DNA from: Phascolomyces articulosus
Taxonomy: Eukaryota > Mucoromycota > Mucoromycetes > Mucorales > Lichtheimiaceae
NCBI GenBank assembly: GCA_025677815.1
Contig: JAIXMP010000057.1
Coordinates: 1-64,000 of the forward strand
Direction of reading: 5' to 3'
Length of the DNA stretch: 64,000 nucleotides
Below the pieces are notes generated by a model. The model did no database searches. It saw only the letters and a program-made list of their open reading frames with translations, and was not told the origin of the DNA. The translations under genes were made by a program, and so were the position numbers. Positions within the stretch are counted from its first letter, which is position 1. Each line of letters opens with the position of its first letter. Shown piece after piece: positions 33,466-46,534 of this stretch.

Positions 33466-36400
33466 ATGAGTCCACCAACACAAAGATCGCTTCCCGATGC
33501 TCCTGGAGATAGCACAAGAGCTGCTACAATGACACTTTGTTTTTTAAGTGGAGTAGCAGCTGCATTTATGGGTTATTCCATGTATTCGAATTTAAAAACG
33601 TTTCACAATCGTAACCAAGAACATACAAGTCGAAAAAAAAGAGAAGCTCAACGTCATGAAACTAATCGAATCATTGAGGATTGTAAGATTATGATTATTA
33701 TTATTTTTTTAAAAAAAACTTGGATCGACAACATATCTTTATGCCTCTTTATTTCGATTTCCTCCCGCGCCCACCAACCCCTTCTTCTTTTTACTGCAGG
33801 GTTTTTTCAAAAAAAAAAAAGAAAAAAGAAAAGAAAAATATTTATTGGAATGTGAACTGACATATTGAATTTGATGTATCACTCGGGTACTTTTTGTAGC
33901 AATACCATTAAAATCTTTGGCTTATTTGACACATTCAACGAATATTAATATACAAAATGGGTAAACTTTATAAAAATATCTATAAGGAAAAAAGAAACAT
34001 TGAATCAGTAAAAAGATGTTGAAGGAGAATATTATGCAGGTTGTTTTCTCTTGAGTACAAAAAAAAATCTAATAAACTTTAAATTTTTATCACTATATAA
34101 TAATAAAAAACACTACCACAGTGCTGTCAAAATCATCCTAGATCGAGCCATGTCTGGTAAGTTTTTTTTTTGATAAACGAACAAAAGTGGGGAGTTAATG
34201 TAGAACTCGTCCGTCTCGATGAGGCGTATTTTTTTTTTTTTGAATGGATAGATCAAGTTTTTTTAAGGAGAAAAAGAGAGAGACTGATTATTATTATTTT
34301 TTTATATATATCTAAACCTTTAGATAAATATTTACCAAGATTAATAGAATCATGTAAAAAGGAAAATCCAATTGAAATACGAATGAGAGCTATATCAGCT
34401 CTTCAATTATTGACAAGAAGGGATAGCAACCGAGAAGCATTATTATCAACAGGTGCATTAAATGTATTGGTAGATGCATTAAAATGTACAGATCCAAAAA
34501 TGAAAGAATCTGTTCAACGTTATGCAGCTGTATCTATATGTGATTTGATCCAAATGACAGGTACGTATATGTATTCCCAATGGAAAGGAGATATCTATCC
34601 TATTTTATTAAACAACAACATTCGTTAGATCTACAAAAATTTTATATTGTTGATATTGGCATTTTGGAACCTATTAAACGAATTCTTACATCAACAACCA
34701 TTCGTAATAATGAACTCAAATATTGGACACTCATGATCTTGTATCAAATTTCACGAAGTGGTAAATGATAATTTATGTATGGAATACAGCATATTCTGTT
34801 CCAAAAAAAAAAAATACATTCAACTCTATAAATTTTTTTTTATATATATACAGATCCATTCCCAAAAGTACTGATTGAACAGGGATTTGTTTCTGTATTG
34901 GCTAAAATGGCAAGAATGACATATGGGAATACCAATATGCCTAAATTTTGTATCCAAAGTTTAGTACGCATTATTTCCAATGTCGATGTAGTTGAAGCCA
35001 AAAATATTTTGACCGAACTTTTGGAATATAATGTCATTGATCTTATCTCTATATCATTACGATCAGGTAAAAAAGAAAAAAGAGTGGCGGAATAACAAAA
35101 TATGATATGCTATTGTTATTTGTCACTATGTTAACTTTGTAAAAATATAGAGGATCTGGAACTTGTTTATTGGGCAGCTGGATTAATGCATGAATTTGTA
35201 CTCAAAGGTACTTTTTTTTTTTTTACAAAGGGTACATTTTGCATATATTATATGGTATCACAAAGGAGTTAACTAAAAATATCTATATGAAATCGCAGAT
35301 GTCGCCGCACAGCAATTCCGAGAAATTAAAGGAATCCATGCCATATTAAATGGATTACTTGCAGCGGAAGAAATATATATTTCCAGAGTCGTGTTACGAA
35401 CCATCAAATTCATGGCTTATGGACAAGGTAATGAAAAGAGAAAAACAGATGGATGGAGCAGTCAATGATCTTGGCATTTCTCACTAACAGAGTTTATGTA
35501 TCCCATGATACACAGATAACTTTCGACAAGAAATGGTGAATAGCAGCATGGTAAAAAAGATTATGCGTGGGTTAACCTTGGATGATGATGATGTACGATA
35601 CTGGAGCATATTATGTATTCATGCTGTTGCTGCTCAATGTATGTATCTCTCTTTATTTCAGCTACACCATATCGACATCTTCAAAAATGTGCAAGTAATT
35701 AAACCTTCATCCATGTTTTTTTCTGTAGTGGAATCACATCCCGATATCATTGGGTCCAATGAATTTAGTCTATTGCTCGAATTAACAACATCTCGCAAAA
35801 TCCATGTGACTATTTTTGCATCTGATATACTATCACTAATCTGTTGCGTTGGTATGTGATACATTCTCAAGCTAATTATTTGGATAAATGATAGTAACCA
35901 GTTTGTATCTTTTTCTAAAATAATAGCGAGCAATGGACGATTTCTGGAACCTCATGTCAATGAAGTCGTTTCCGCTTTAAATAATTTATTATCCTACGAA
36001 GAACTTGAAGTTCAATATAATGCTGTTGGCGCCATCTTTAATTTGACGGCAATGCGAGGTAAAGAAAATTAATAATGACATATTTGGCTCTTAATATTTA
36101 CTTTGATTTACTAACAATCTCGTTTGATTTTATATGTATTAGATAACTTTGCTTCTGCTGCGAGAGAGCAGTGTCTGGATACATTAGTCTCTATGTGCGT
36201 TGCATCCACTCATGAAAGAGTACAATTGACTTGTGCCAAAGCATTGGTATTGATGGCTATTCGATGTAAGTAGCAATTAATAAGATAATAGCTCTCTCTA
36301 CTATTTCATTAAAAACTTGTAAATGATAATCTTATCGAATGCTTTGATATTTTAGTCCGATCCATTACAACCCGTGTAACAGTTCAAGTCATTGATCATC

Positions 36401-39400
36401 TTATCAATACATGTACAGGCATCTCACAACATGTTTTGCCTATCATCCTGATGCAATCACTGATTGCTAGCTCCAATGAAAAATCATCATCCAAACGACA
36501 TCACCATCACCAACATCCACGACGTCGACAATCCAAACGACGAGCACGATTAACCACCGGTTTAGAAATGAGTCGATTACCCAATGAAAAACAACAACGG
36601 CATAAAACATCTGGATCTGTATCCTCGGCATCTTCATCATCCTCCTCATCCTCTGGACGTTCATCCCATCTTCGCAACCATGATGAAGATCGAACTCATT
36701 TATTTATGAACTTTGAATTACCATTATCCTCACGACTCCAATTTGTGGGTGCACTCAGTGCGTTGCGCATTTTACTTGAAAATGAAGATGTCTTTGGTAA
36801 CGTGGTGACAGGAACTGTCTTTGAAAATTATATGGCCGATATTGAAAAGATGGGCAATGCTTTAGATGATGGCATTGATAGCTTGAGTACTTTTGAACAA
36901 CACGAAGCAGCACGTCAATCCTCTCGATTGACTGATATGGAACAACGGTATTTAGTAGAAAATGAACGTAGTGCTCCTACTGCTTCTATTTATCATTCGG
37001 CAGCAACAGGAGGTTCCACGTGCTCATCTTCAGTCGTTTCTGAATCCATTCGAGAATTTGCAGAATCTTTGGTCATGTTAGCTATTTATCCTGTATTAGA
37101 AGCTTGGAGTACACAAACCACCAAACAAGTCACAGACATGGATGAAAATACTGCCAAAGCAGCTTATTATGATGTATTGGCATGGCTTCGTACTTCTACC
37201 ACGGTTGCTCCACTTCGTCGAGCCGATGCTGGTACGATAATTGCAGGAGGATCACCATTACTAGCACCCCCTTCTATTGCATTACCTCCTCAAAGACCTT
37301 TATCTCTTTCTTCATCTGTCACTATCGCTACAACAACTGCAACAACGAATACCTCTTTTTCTTCAACTTCCTCTCCACGACCCATGACATACGCACCTAG
37401 TGATACCTCTTCAGACAGCGAAGATGATATGGATGATGATGATGGGGATAATGAAGAATACATCATGTCCAAAAAAGTAGAATCTGCAGCCGAACGATTA
37501 GGAGAAACGCGTAGAAAGGGCGAGGAACATGATTCTGCTACAGTGGAAGATATGACAGCTGCTGGTCAGCCATTACATTTTGCCAAGCTGTATCAAGGAT
37601 TTTCAGGCCGTGCATTAATGGTATTACGTTCATTGGTTCATTATGGTAATTATGTGTTTTTTTTATAAAAATATATGACAAACAAAGCGTATATAAGTTT
37701 TTAATGAAAAATATATATTGATGATAGGATCCGTACGACAATTTCTTATTCACGATATGGGTTTTGTTGAAGCCATGGTTTACATGTTTCAAAACTGTCG
37801 ATCATTATCAGATCATGTCTTGACATGTCTAGGAACGATGATTTGTGCTGGTCCGTGCCTTACTTTTATTTCCTTTGTCGATCAATTCCCTTCTTTGGTT
37901 TGAATACTAACACAAACGTTATTGTTATTATAGATCCGTCGTACATTATCCCAGAGTCAGCACTTCAAGTCATGGCCATTTCCATTTGGAAAAATGCCCA
38001 GCTGCCCATGCTTGAAAAACGTTCCTTTCATTTTTATGCAAGACTTATTTTAACGTATGCTACGCGATGTATTAGTCCTACTATTGGGACATCCTCTTCC
38101 TCCTCGATTGCATCCTCCTCTTCTTCTTCGGCATCCTCTACCACATCCTCGGTTTCTGCAGCCTCTTCCGAATATGGCAATGATTGTACATTTGTAGAAA
38201 TAGACTTGCATCGCAGATCCAAATATTGTTTATTGAATTACGAAACGCGATTGGAAGCACGGAATGATTCTTGGACTTTTGAAACTGTACGAAGTACTCA
38301 TCCAACTCCTGTACGAGGATCCGATGCTTGGCAACAAGAAGGAACTTCTCATAAATATATGTATGAAGTGGTCTTGGCGACCGATGGGTTGATGCAAGTG
38401 GGTTGGGTCACGGATGAATTCGAAATTGATCCTGAAGGTGGTACGGGTGTAGGCGACGATGCTTATTCTTATGGTTATGATGGTTGTCGTGTCAAGAAGT
38501 GGCATGCAGCTGATCAAAACAGGGTATGTATAATTTATTACGAATGGATGAAAAAATACATTGACATTTACATACTAAGTTTAATTTACATGTGACAGAG
38601 ACGAAATTATGGTTGTTCTTGGTCTGTTGGCGATACCATTACATGTCTTTTGGATTTGGATCGTGGAGAAATGCGTTATTATCAAAATGGACAAGATCTT
38701 GGTGTCGCATTCTCATACATTAATCCTGATCGAGTATGGTATCCTGCTATCTCTCTTTCTACCGGTCAAGAATGTCGATTCCGATTTGGTGGTCCATTGG
38801 ATCGCCTAAGGTATGCAACCTGAATTTTTATCGATTCCATGGGATGAACATAATATTGAAATGAATCGTATTTATACATAGATACCCGGTGGAAGGTTAT
38901 GTCCCTTTTGCAGAACTTGCATGCTCTCCTGTCTCTGTTGAACTTCCTCCACCCCAAGTTATTAAAAAGAATCATCATGAAAATGATTGTCGTCGACCAA
39001 CCATTGGCTCTGACAAGAGTGATGAAATCGAATACTTGACCAATGCTATGAGACGCATGTCTGTTCATACTGAAAATGGAGTTGTGATAAATCCTGAAGA
39101 AAAAGGAAACCAAGAACCTAGCTTACGACCTGCCCGTGTTGAAAGTACTAGTCACCACCGACATCACCATCCATATCGATCCTCTCGATCTTCCCTTATG
39201 CGACCCACAACCATTTTATCCAATCGACCTACTGAACGAGATGATTATTCTGTCTCCCCTTCTCTTTATTTTGAAATGACTATTGCGAATCGAACCACCA
39301 TGAACAAAAAACGACGACGTCGATCCTGTCAACAACAACGACAATCAGTATCATCCTCCACATCCGATAGCAAGAGTATATCCAATGAAAAAGGAGAAGA

Positions 39401-39964
39401 GGAAAAAGATACCAGGAATGAAGATACACAAAGTCAAAAAGAAGAAGATCAACAAAAACAAGAGGATGAAGAAGTAGAAGAAAATACGATTATTGTATTG
39501 GGTATGCAAAGTTTGGATAATCGAAACCATGTTCGACTTGAATATCAATCCATGAATCGCATGGCTACACTATATCAAGGACGGTCAGCACGTACAGAAC
39601 CCTTTGCTTTAGAAATTGCGGACGGGGATGTGGTTGGTTTACTTTATATTCAAGAAGCACATAATCTATCAATTACTGTCAATGGAAAAATTATTAGTAA
39701 GTTCTCTCTCTTTTTCTTCATAGTCATCAATGGGTGTATCTGTGATATTCATACATGTGGTTTTTTTTTTTGCCTACTCTAGCTATTATTAGTTTAATAC
39801 CACTTTATGAAGGAGGGGATGCGTTCCGACCTTATTTACCTTATCGTGCCGGTGATATCAAAACACATATTAATTATGGTGATGAGCTGTTCCGATGGCA
39901 AAGGGCAAATGCAGTTAGCTCGAAAGAGAAAATGGCACAATATCTTGGACAATTATTATTATAA
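33466..39964 (+). CDS. Large armadillo-repeat and SPRY-domain protein with N-terminal membrane anchor
   Basis: Seventeen exons join in frame to 1570 residues: 33466-33682, 34142-34156, 34324-34560, 34629-34760, 34854-35066, 35151-35207, 35299-35427, 35516-35638, 35729-35851, 35927-36058, 36143-36265, 36356-37645, 37728-37850, 37934-38523, 38599-38810, 38882-39696, 39783-39964. Residues about 20-42 (AATMTLCFLSGVAAAFMGYS) form a likely single membrane segment. Residues about 75-545 are armadillo-like helices (IRMRAISALQLL, SVQRYAAVSICDL, KYWTLMILYQI, VQYNAVGAIFNLT), followed by Ser/acidic linkers. The SPRY domain (about 1075-1250) is close to the RNF123/RSPRY1 type: YMYEVVLATDGLMQVGW, GDDAYSYGYDGCRVKKWHA, CLLDLDRGEMRYYQNGQDLG. 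A second, SPRY-like half lies at the C terminus. No RING finger was found. Role unknown; a membrane-tethered scaffold or E3 adaptor is plausible. Confidence 0.83.
34142..34156 (+). other. 15-nt internal microexon of the ARM-SPRY gene
   Basis: ATCGAGCCATGTCTG, flanked by CCTAG and GTAAGT, is the only segment between exon 1 (ends in phase 1) and the exon starting at 34324 that restores the frame: TAT CGA GCC ATG TCT then GAT AAA TAT. A longer version beginning at the CACAG acceptor gives the wrong phase. Confidence 0.6.
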
Positions 39965-40262
39965 CTTTTACTTTATAATCTATTTTTTCCCTTCCTTTTT
40001 TTGCAAAAGGAACTAATACATGCATATAATACATTTATTATTATTTTTTTTAAAAAAAAATAGATATAAAATTCAGAATCATAATAAGCGTCTTTGAGAG
40101 GAGGAGGGGATGAAATGAACTGGCTGGTAAATACATTAACTATTTGATGTATATTTACCAAGAGTTGTGGCGCATAAAGCAGCAGAAACTACTACCTTTA
40201 TTATGCTTTTACATATCTGTAATGTGTGGAAGGTATTCTTTAATATATATATATATCAAGCT
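39965..40262. other. Convergent spacer
   Basis: 300 bp AT-rich sequence between the 3' ends of the ARM-SPRY gene and HET copy 3. Confidence 0.5.
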
Positions 40263-42053
40263 TTATTCGATTATAAATTCTTCTACATCGTCATGAATAG
40301 CATCCTCGTCTCCAAAAACAGCTTTTAAAATTTTATCTGGATTATCCGATTCAATACAAAAGTCCTTATCTTCTTGGTTCCCAAGGTAATACACACCGAT
40401 AGCCTTGTATCGTGTAGTGCCTGCACTATTCATACATCTCTTGAAGACAGGTAAAAGATACGAATAAAAATAGCCGTCTAAAAGTTTCAACGCTGGTGTT
40501 TCCTCTGCATCTTTTAAAACCACGTAATGAGTTTTGAATAAGATTGGTAAAATGGTACACTCTTCACAATCCTCGGTCAAGGAGAGAGGCACAATTTTCA
40601 TGGGAGGATGACCTTCTTGATGTTGATGGTGTGTAGGAAAACAGTTTGTGGTTTTGTACATGACACCCATCCGATTTAGTAAAGCATCTTTCTCCTCCTC
40701 CGTAAGGTATGATCTCATCGATTGTTGTCGCTTCCTTTTCATATCGAAAATTTGTTTATCAAGCTGTTTTCCGCGAGACTCCGATGTATAGCCGCCAGAA
40801 CCAAATGGTAGAATAAATAACGTCTTGTAATATTTGGTTGAGATGTGAAGAAGCATACCGTCACAGATATAATGAGGTAAATCCATCAATGCTGTTGTAG
40901 TTGTAACACGTTCTCGGCTATGCGCCCCATCAACACCGGTCCAGGTAGGTAGTTGATAATCCTTCATTGTATTTATATGAGTTTTTGACTCGTCTAGCTC
41001 GAGATCTGATCCGAAACAAAGGATGGATAAATCATTTGTTGCAACTGTCCGATAAAAGTTATGAAAGGTAGTTTTGACATCGCTTGTATAGTCGTTTTTA
41101 ATGTCTTTAAACATATCATGGAAAATACTCGCCAGAGAAAAAATTTTATCATGTTCTCTTGAACTTGTTCGAAAATGAGCTTCACTGAGTGCTTGGTTGG
41201 CACTACCTCCTCCTCCATGTTGATTATGGAAGTCAAGCATCCAAGCAGAAAATAAATTATGAGTGATAGGTATATTACAAGTATGGAGGCTGTGTTGCCA
41301 TAGGTTGGCGTTCGCCCCAACAATTAATATCCTCTTCGACATCATTACTTCTTCTAACGTCCAACTACGTTTCCGCCAACTCGATTCCACCCATATATTT
41401 TGAACGGCTTCAATGTGTGCCTTTGTTGCAGAAGGATATTTATCACTTATAGTATGAAAGTTATTTGAATCCGTAATTCCGACTTCAGGGATAAAAGCCA
41501 CTGTATAGCAAGCATTACCATAGATACGATGCATTTGCTTTATTTCTTGTTGTCTGGCTTTCATGTCGGATTGATCGATGCATACTTTGTCATACCACAA
41601 ATATTCAATTTGGAAATCTTTGCAGATTTGTTAAAGAAGGTCTTCATAGGTTATGTGTGTTATCTTTCCTGGTTTCCGGCCGAGGGATGGCGACCAAGTT
41701 TCAATCAGATACTTGTCCTTTACTTTTCCATTTGGTAGAACAGCAAAATTGGATTTCGTCCCATATTCAATTCCTTCAACAATCTTATGTCTACCATTGT
41801 CGATACACTTGTAACCATCGTTTTCTTGCACAATTTCTCCAGATTGTTCCCAGCAATAAGAGAGAGCACAGTAGCCGTTTGTTGCTTCTTCACCCGGAAC
41901 CTTTTCCAAGTCAGAAACACGGATAAGATGTGTAGGTCGAAAATCCCCTGCTCTTGCATTTAATCTATACTGCGTTGTGTCCACTACATCAAGTGTTTTT
42001 TGGTCGCGGCAATATATAACGTACATTGTCCTGAAAATATTCTTTAACCTCAT
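40263..42053 (-). pseudogene. HET-domain protein, copy 3, one in-frame TAA
   Basis: A single frame of 596 codons plus terminal stop, from ATG 42053 to TAA 40263, with just one interruption, TAA at 41631-41633. The HET domain is complete in order: NGYCALSYCWEQ (N-terminal motif), ITYEDLL-stop-QICKDF, LWYDKVCIDQ and QQEIKQMHRIYGNA (core), and SSWRKRSWTLEEVMM (the R.W..EE helix). After it come DYQLPTWTGVD and a C-terminal domain ending DVEEFIIE, shared with copies 1 and 2. The sequence on both sides of the TAA is normal coding, and no intron removing it was found. It is therefore either a very young pseudogene (CAA to TAA would suffice), a readthrough gene, or two separate proteins. In ascomycetes HET proteins mediate allorecognition death; the role here is inferred from family only. 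Confidence 0.83.
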
Positions 42054-43479
42054 TTAAAAGAGTATTTAGAGTGATATGGTTAATATCAAATGAAACATGA
42101 ATCTCTTAAATCTCAAATAGCGATGAGGATTACCTTGCTCACAGGGTTTTTTCAAATAGATATCGTATATGAATATTATAAAAGTTACTATTTGATATCA
42201 AGCAGAATAAAAATAATTCTTTTTTTTTTAAAACAAATTACGGATGACGATTCTGAGAATATACGAAAAAGAAAGATGGTCATCTGAAGAGGAAGATTTG
42301 TAAAAAAAAGTATTTAGTTATTGAATCTGAAAAGTAAGACAGTGTACGACATTGTACTGTACTAGTCCTATCTAGGTAATATGAGGTATATGTTTAGAAG
42401 AAGTTTAATTTTTTATGCAGTAATAGGACCAGATGAAAATTTATAAAAGATACGACGTTATCCCATCATCATGTACATCTAGCTACTTTTCATCCTTTTT
42501 ATTTGTATCTTATTACTTACTATGTACATGTACTTTGAACAAAATATAATTTTCATTGGTCATTTTTGCATGGAGTGATAAGTACTTTTATGCATTCTTT
42601 TTTTCATCACAATAATTTATGAGTGGATTGTGATGGGCCACATAACCCAAACGTACCACAAAACACCTGAAAACTCCATCTTATAGATTCTTAGTCTTTA
42701 GATTCTCATACAACAAACTGAATAAAAAGCATTACTTGGGTTTATGTGTCCTATTTGGAATGAATGGTGTATATACTACAGCACTTTTATTTTGCCAACA
42801 TTTGTAAAAATAATCTGACGAAAAAAGATCTCCACAGTGATAAACTATATTTATAAGAACAAGTCAATTGAACAACCTTGATATAATCATTAATTAAACA
42901 ATAGATAGAAACAGATTTTTGTAAGTGAATAATAATGATATCAAAAAAAAAAGCATAGCTATTACAATTGTTTATTTTTTTTTTGGAGAAGGTTTTTTAA
43001 AAGTATTTTTTTTCTGTTTTTTTTTCTGTGTTTGTTTGTGTGTAATTTTTTTTTTGCTAAAGGACGAAGAAGAAATATTTAAGAGCATGATAATATATAT
43101 ATAAAAAAAAAGAATAGAAAGCTGTACACATAGAAAAACAAAAAAAAGATGATTATATGAGAGGTCCTGGTTAAGTGGAGGAGAAGAAGAAGAAAAAGGA
43201 ACGGAACTAGAAATCAAAAATACTAATGTGGAATATATGAGGCTGGAGGGGGTGAATACTTGTTATTGCAGAGGAGGGGGAGTTAAATATAAATAAGAAA
43301 ATACGATCGATCGCTGTTTTTTGAATAATAAGTGGAGTAGAATGAGGGAATAATGTGGCATATAGATGGAAAAAGGTAAAAAAAAAAAAAAGGGAATGGA
43401 GAGAAAAAAGAGATTCTTTTTGGATGGTAAAAAAAGAAGAATTATAATAAAAATTATATATAATAGTAGAAGAAAAGTA
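42054..43479. other. AT-rich spacer
   Basis: 1.4 kb between HET copy 3 and the RGS gene 3' end. Poly-A/T and GA-rich stretches only; no gene seen. Confidence 0.5.
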
Positions 43480-46400
43480 TTAATCGTCTCTTTTAGTAGC
43501 ACGATTTGATAATTGGTGACGTTGTTCAATTGAATTACGACGAGCAATACCAGTACCTCCTCCTCCTGGTGAGGAGATAGGTGGATGTGCCATGAGATCA
43601 CGATATCTATCCGTCTTGATAAACTTGGGCACTGAATCTTGAGCCATGATACGACAAATATGTTCATTGACACGATCATAAAGTCTTAACAAGGTACGCA
43701 AACATTGACCCGTATGACCATTGACGACGACAGTAACCTGTTGTTGATTAGGTTGGAACGCATTGGCCACAAATGGAACACTGCCTTGATGGTGAGCATG
43801 ATGCTGCTGTTGAAGTTGTTGATCGTCCCCTGAATAAATAGTGAAATTCTCGGAAACATAGGTTATAATTTCTTGACGTAAAGCATGATCAATGTTTACT
43901 TCAAGACGAGCATCTGGAGCCAGATAACTATCATAAATGGCATAGGCATCACGTAATAATTCTCTGGTAGACACATTACCACGTTTACATTTTTTTCGAA
44001 TGTTGTAATAATCGACCCAAATATTGACATTTTCTTCACAAAACTGCGACTTCATAAAATCTCGGAAATACATACGAATCAAAGGATCTTCTAAAATTTG
44101 TCGTAATTTGGCCCAGTGGGAATTTGGATCCATGGGGACAGAACCATCCAAAGGTGCTGAGGTAATAAAATCCGTTTCTGTAGTAGTGATAGGAATGTTG
44201 GGTGGGTTGTTATTATATATTACGCTGGAAGGTCGAGGTGTGGTATTACTAGTGGGAGATGTGCTACCTGGTGATGGATCATCAAATGGGTTGATGTTAG
44301 CATCTGTAGGAGATGATCCTGTGCGTTCCATGTTCACATTGCCTGTAGATCGAAGCTGTAATAGCCTCTCCGTTACTTCGTCGATGTCCGTCGCTTGAGG
44401 AGGAGGTCGTACTTGTTCCGTACCTTCTTGTATGGCATCTTTGCCCATAGGTAATGTAAATTCTAATCCTTCGGCTCCTTCCAATGCGTTGGGGACAATT
44501 TCTGTACTACTATCATCCGAGGATGGCTGTTGACTATCGCCTGAATAAGTAGAAGAAGCAGTAGAAGGCGCCGTAGAAGAGGCAGATGAAGAAGAGGCCA
44601 CATCTGTTGCTGAAGAAGACGCTGTGATTTTCTTTTTGGAAGAAGTGACCGTGGAAGGGGCCGTGGTCGTGGTATAAGGTGCAGGTTTCTCGATTTGTCG
44701 GAGTCGCGCTGCAAGACCCCGCTGTTTGAGAACAATGATATCGTGATTGTCTGCTCTGGCAAGTAAATCTTTATCGAGAGGTTTGTCCCATCCTAAGACA
44801 GATCGACCACGCGAGGTGACATGATATACTGTGCCACGACCCATCTTGAATACAACACTATCATCACGCATACTATTGTCCCTATCAGATTTATCGAGAA
44901 CATGGGCAATCCAACCATAGAGAACGAATTCCGCTGCAACCATTTCTGCTTCCTCTCGTGTTACCACTGTCGTGTATTCAATGATCCATTCGAATGCTTG
45001 GTAACCATAGAATGCGTACCGGAATTCTTCCAAATTCCTTTTATCAATGCCTAAATATTAATTTTTATATATTTGTCCAAAGTCAGTTTTATATATATAT
45101 ATACATCTATTTTGAAAACACAAGTTTTCAAACATATATTCACACACAACACACCCCATATACCTTATCTTCTATATTATGATATCATTACCTCCTGCAT
45201 CGTCAGCTAATAACGATTCCATTGGCAAATACGCCATCATGGTCTAAATAAACAGTTACACGATGGAATTTAGAAAACGCCGCCCCAGATATATGTCTCT
45301 CGGTTAATTCCTTGCCGTGTTATTATTATTATTATTTTTTAAAAGAAAAAAAAACTCTTTCTTCCACCTCCACACTTTTTTTATAGAAATAAGTCTATAT
45401 TTATCTACCTTGAAAGCCAATGTCATATTAGGTCGAGCAAATGCCAATTGATCGTCATGCTGAGGTAATCGTTCCAATTGAACAATACCAAAAGATTCTG
45501 TAGCACTAAGGGCCTTTTCCATTTGTTTAATAGACACTTGAGCGCGTTGGCTAAAGTCAGTAATCATATATTTTGCTTTGGGTGACAAGATATAAATGAC
45601 TTTATCTTTTAATGCATGATTGGTAGGGTCAATGGCATTTTCCAATAATCGTGAAGTACAAAAATGCTGTCCCAATGTTCTGGCCATATGAGGTGACATT
45701 GTAAATGTGGTTGTCGTTTTAGTAGCAATTAATCGCGTTGGATCGTTCGGGTCAGGTGCTTTCATGACATGGGTGAATTGTAAATGGCCCAATACTTCGA
45801 TAGCTTCCAAAAAGACAAAACTAGCGGGGATGGTTCGGAACCTGTACCGATGATCTCTTAAACCGTGTTGTATAACGAGTGCAGCAAACAAATCGTTTAA
45901 ATCCTTTTTATATATAAGTAACAGTTTTTTAAGTTTATCCTCCTCTTCCCTTTGACGTTCTAGAATGATGATTTACCTGACAATAAGGTCGACCACCTTT
46001 TGTGACCCTCATCATGGTCGTATAAGTTGAAAGTGAACTATTAGGCATCATGCACGGTGTAATAGGTGCTATTGCTGTTGTTTATAATGTCGATTTATAT
46101 AAAATATATACAAGGAAGGTTTGGTTGTGGTTGAAGTGGTTTTTAGGTTGAAAGGGCAATGAAAACCGCAACGCGTGTTATATCAATCCTTCGTTTATGA
46201 TTCGTTTCTCTCTCTCTTTATGCTACTTTTTTTTCGTTATCAATTGAATATAGATGAAACAGAAGATAATAAAAAAAAGGTTTTTGATAAAAAGAAAAGA
46301 AGGGTATATTGAAAAAGAAGATCAAAAAAAGGAAAAGGAAGAAAAAAAGAGGATTTTTTTATGCTTATTTATAATTTTTTATTGTGAATTAAAAAGAGAA

Positions 46401-46534
46401 AGAAAAGAGGAATAGAAACGGGGAAAAAGAAAAAAAAAAGCTTCTTGATTTCTTATTATCACGTTAAACAAAATGAACGTAAAAAAAAAAGTTTTATTAA
46501 GTTTATGGAATAACTTACCACGATCATCCATCAT
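43480..46534 (-). CDS. RGS regulator of heterotrimeric G-protein signalling (Sst2/FlbA type, DEP + RGS)
   Basis: Exons 46519-46534 (16 nt, MMDDR), 45977-46074, 45409-45903, 45192-45243 and 43480-45050 encode 743 residues. Residues about 25-203 are the N-terminal fungal DEP-like region (RVTKGGRPYCQDLNDLFAAL). A DEP domain covers about 228-310 (YGYQAFEWIIEYTTVVTREE, then VFKMGRGTVYHVTSRGRSVL). A Ser/Thr-rich linker of about 200 residues leads to the RGS domain at about 532-700 (KLRQILEDPLIRMYFRDFMK, FCEENVNIWVDYYNI), interrupted by a Gln/His insert near 43770-43830. RGS proteins of this type accelerate GTP hydrolysis on G-alpha, with the DEP region docking at receptors or membrane; in moulds they restrain hyphal growth signalling and allow sporulation. 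Confidence 0.9.

Noticed and set aside
541..41633. Reassignment of TAA/TAG to Gln in this genome, suggested by in-frame stops at 541, 3129, 41631 and in relics
   Set aside because: Housekeeping genes end cleanly at TAA/TAG at the expected family C termini (RPL35 TAA at 25515, uL6m, septin TAG at 13811, MFS), so the standard code applies.
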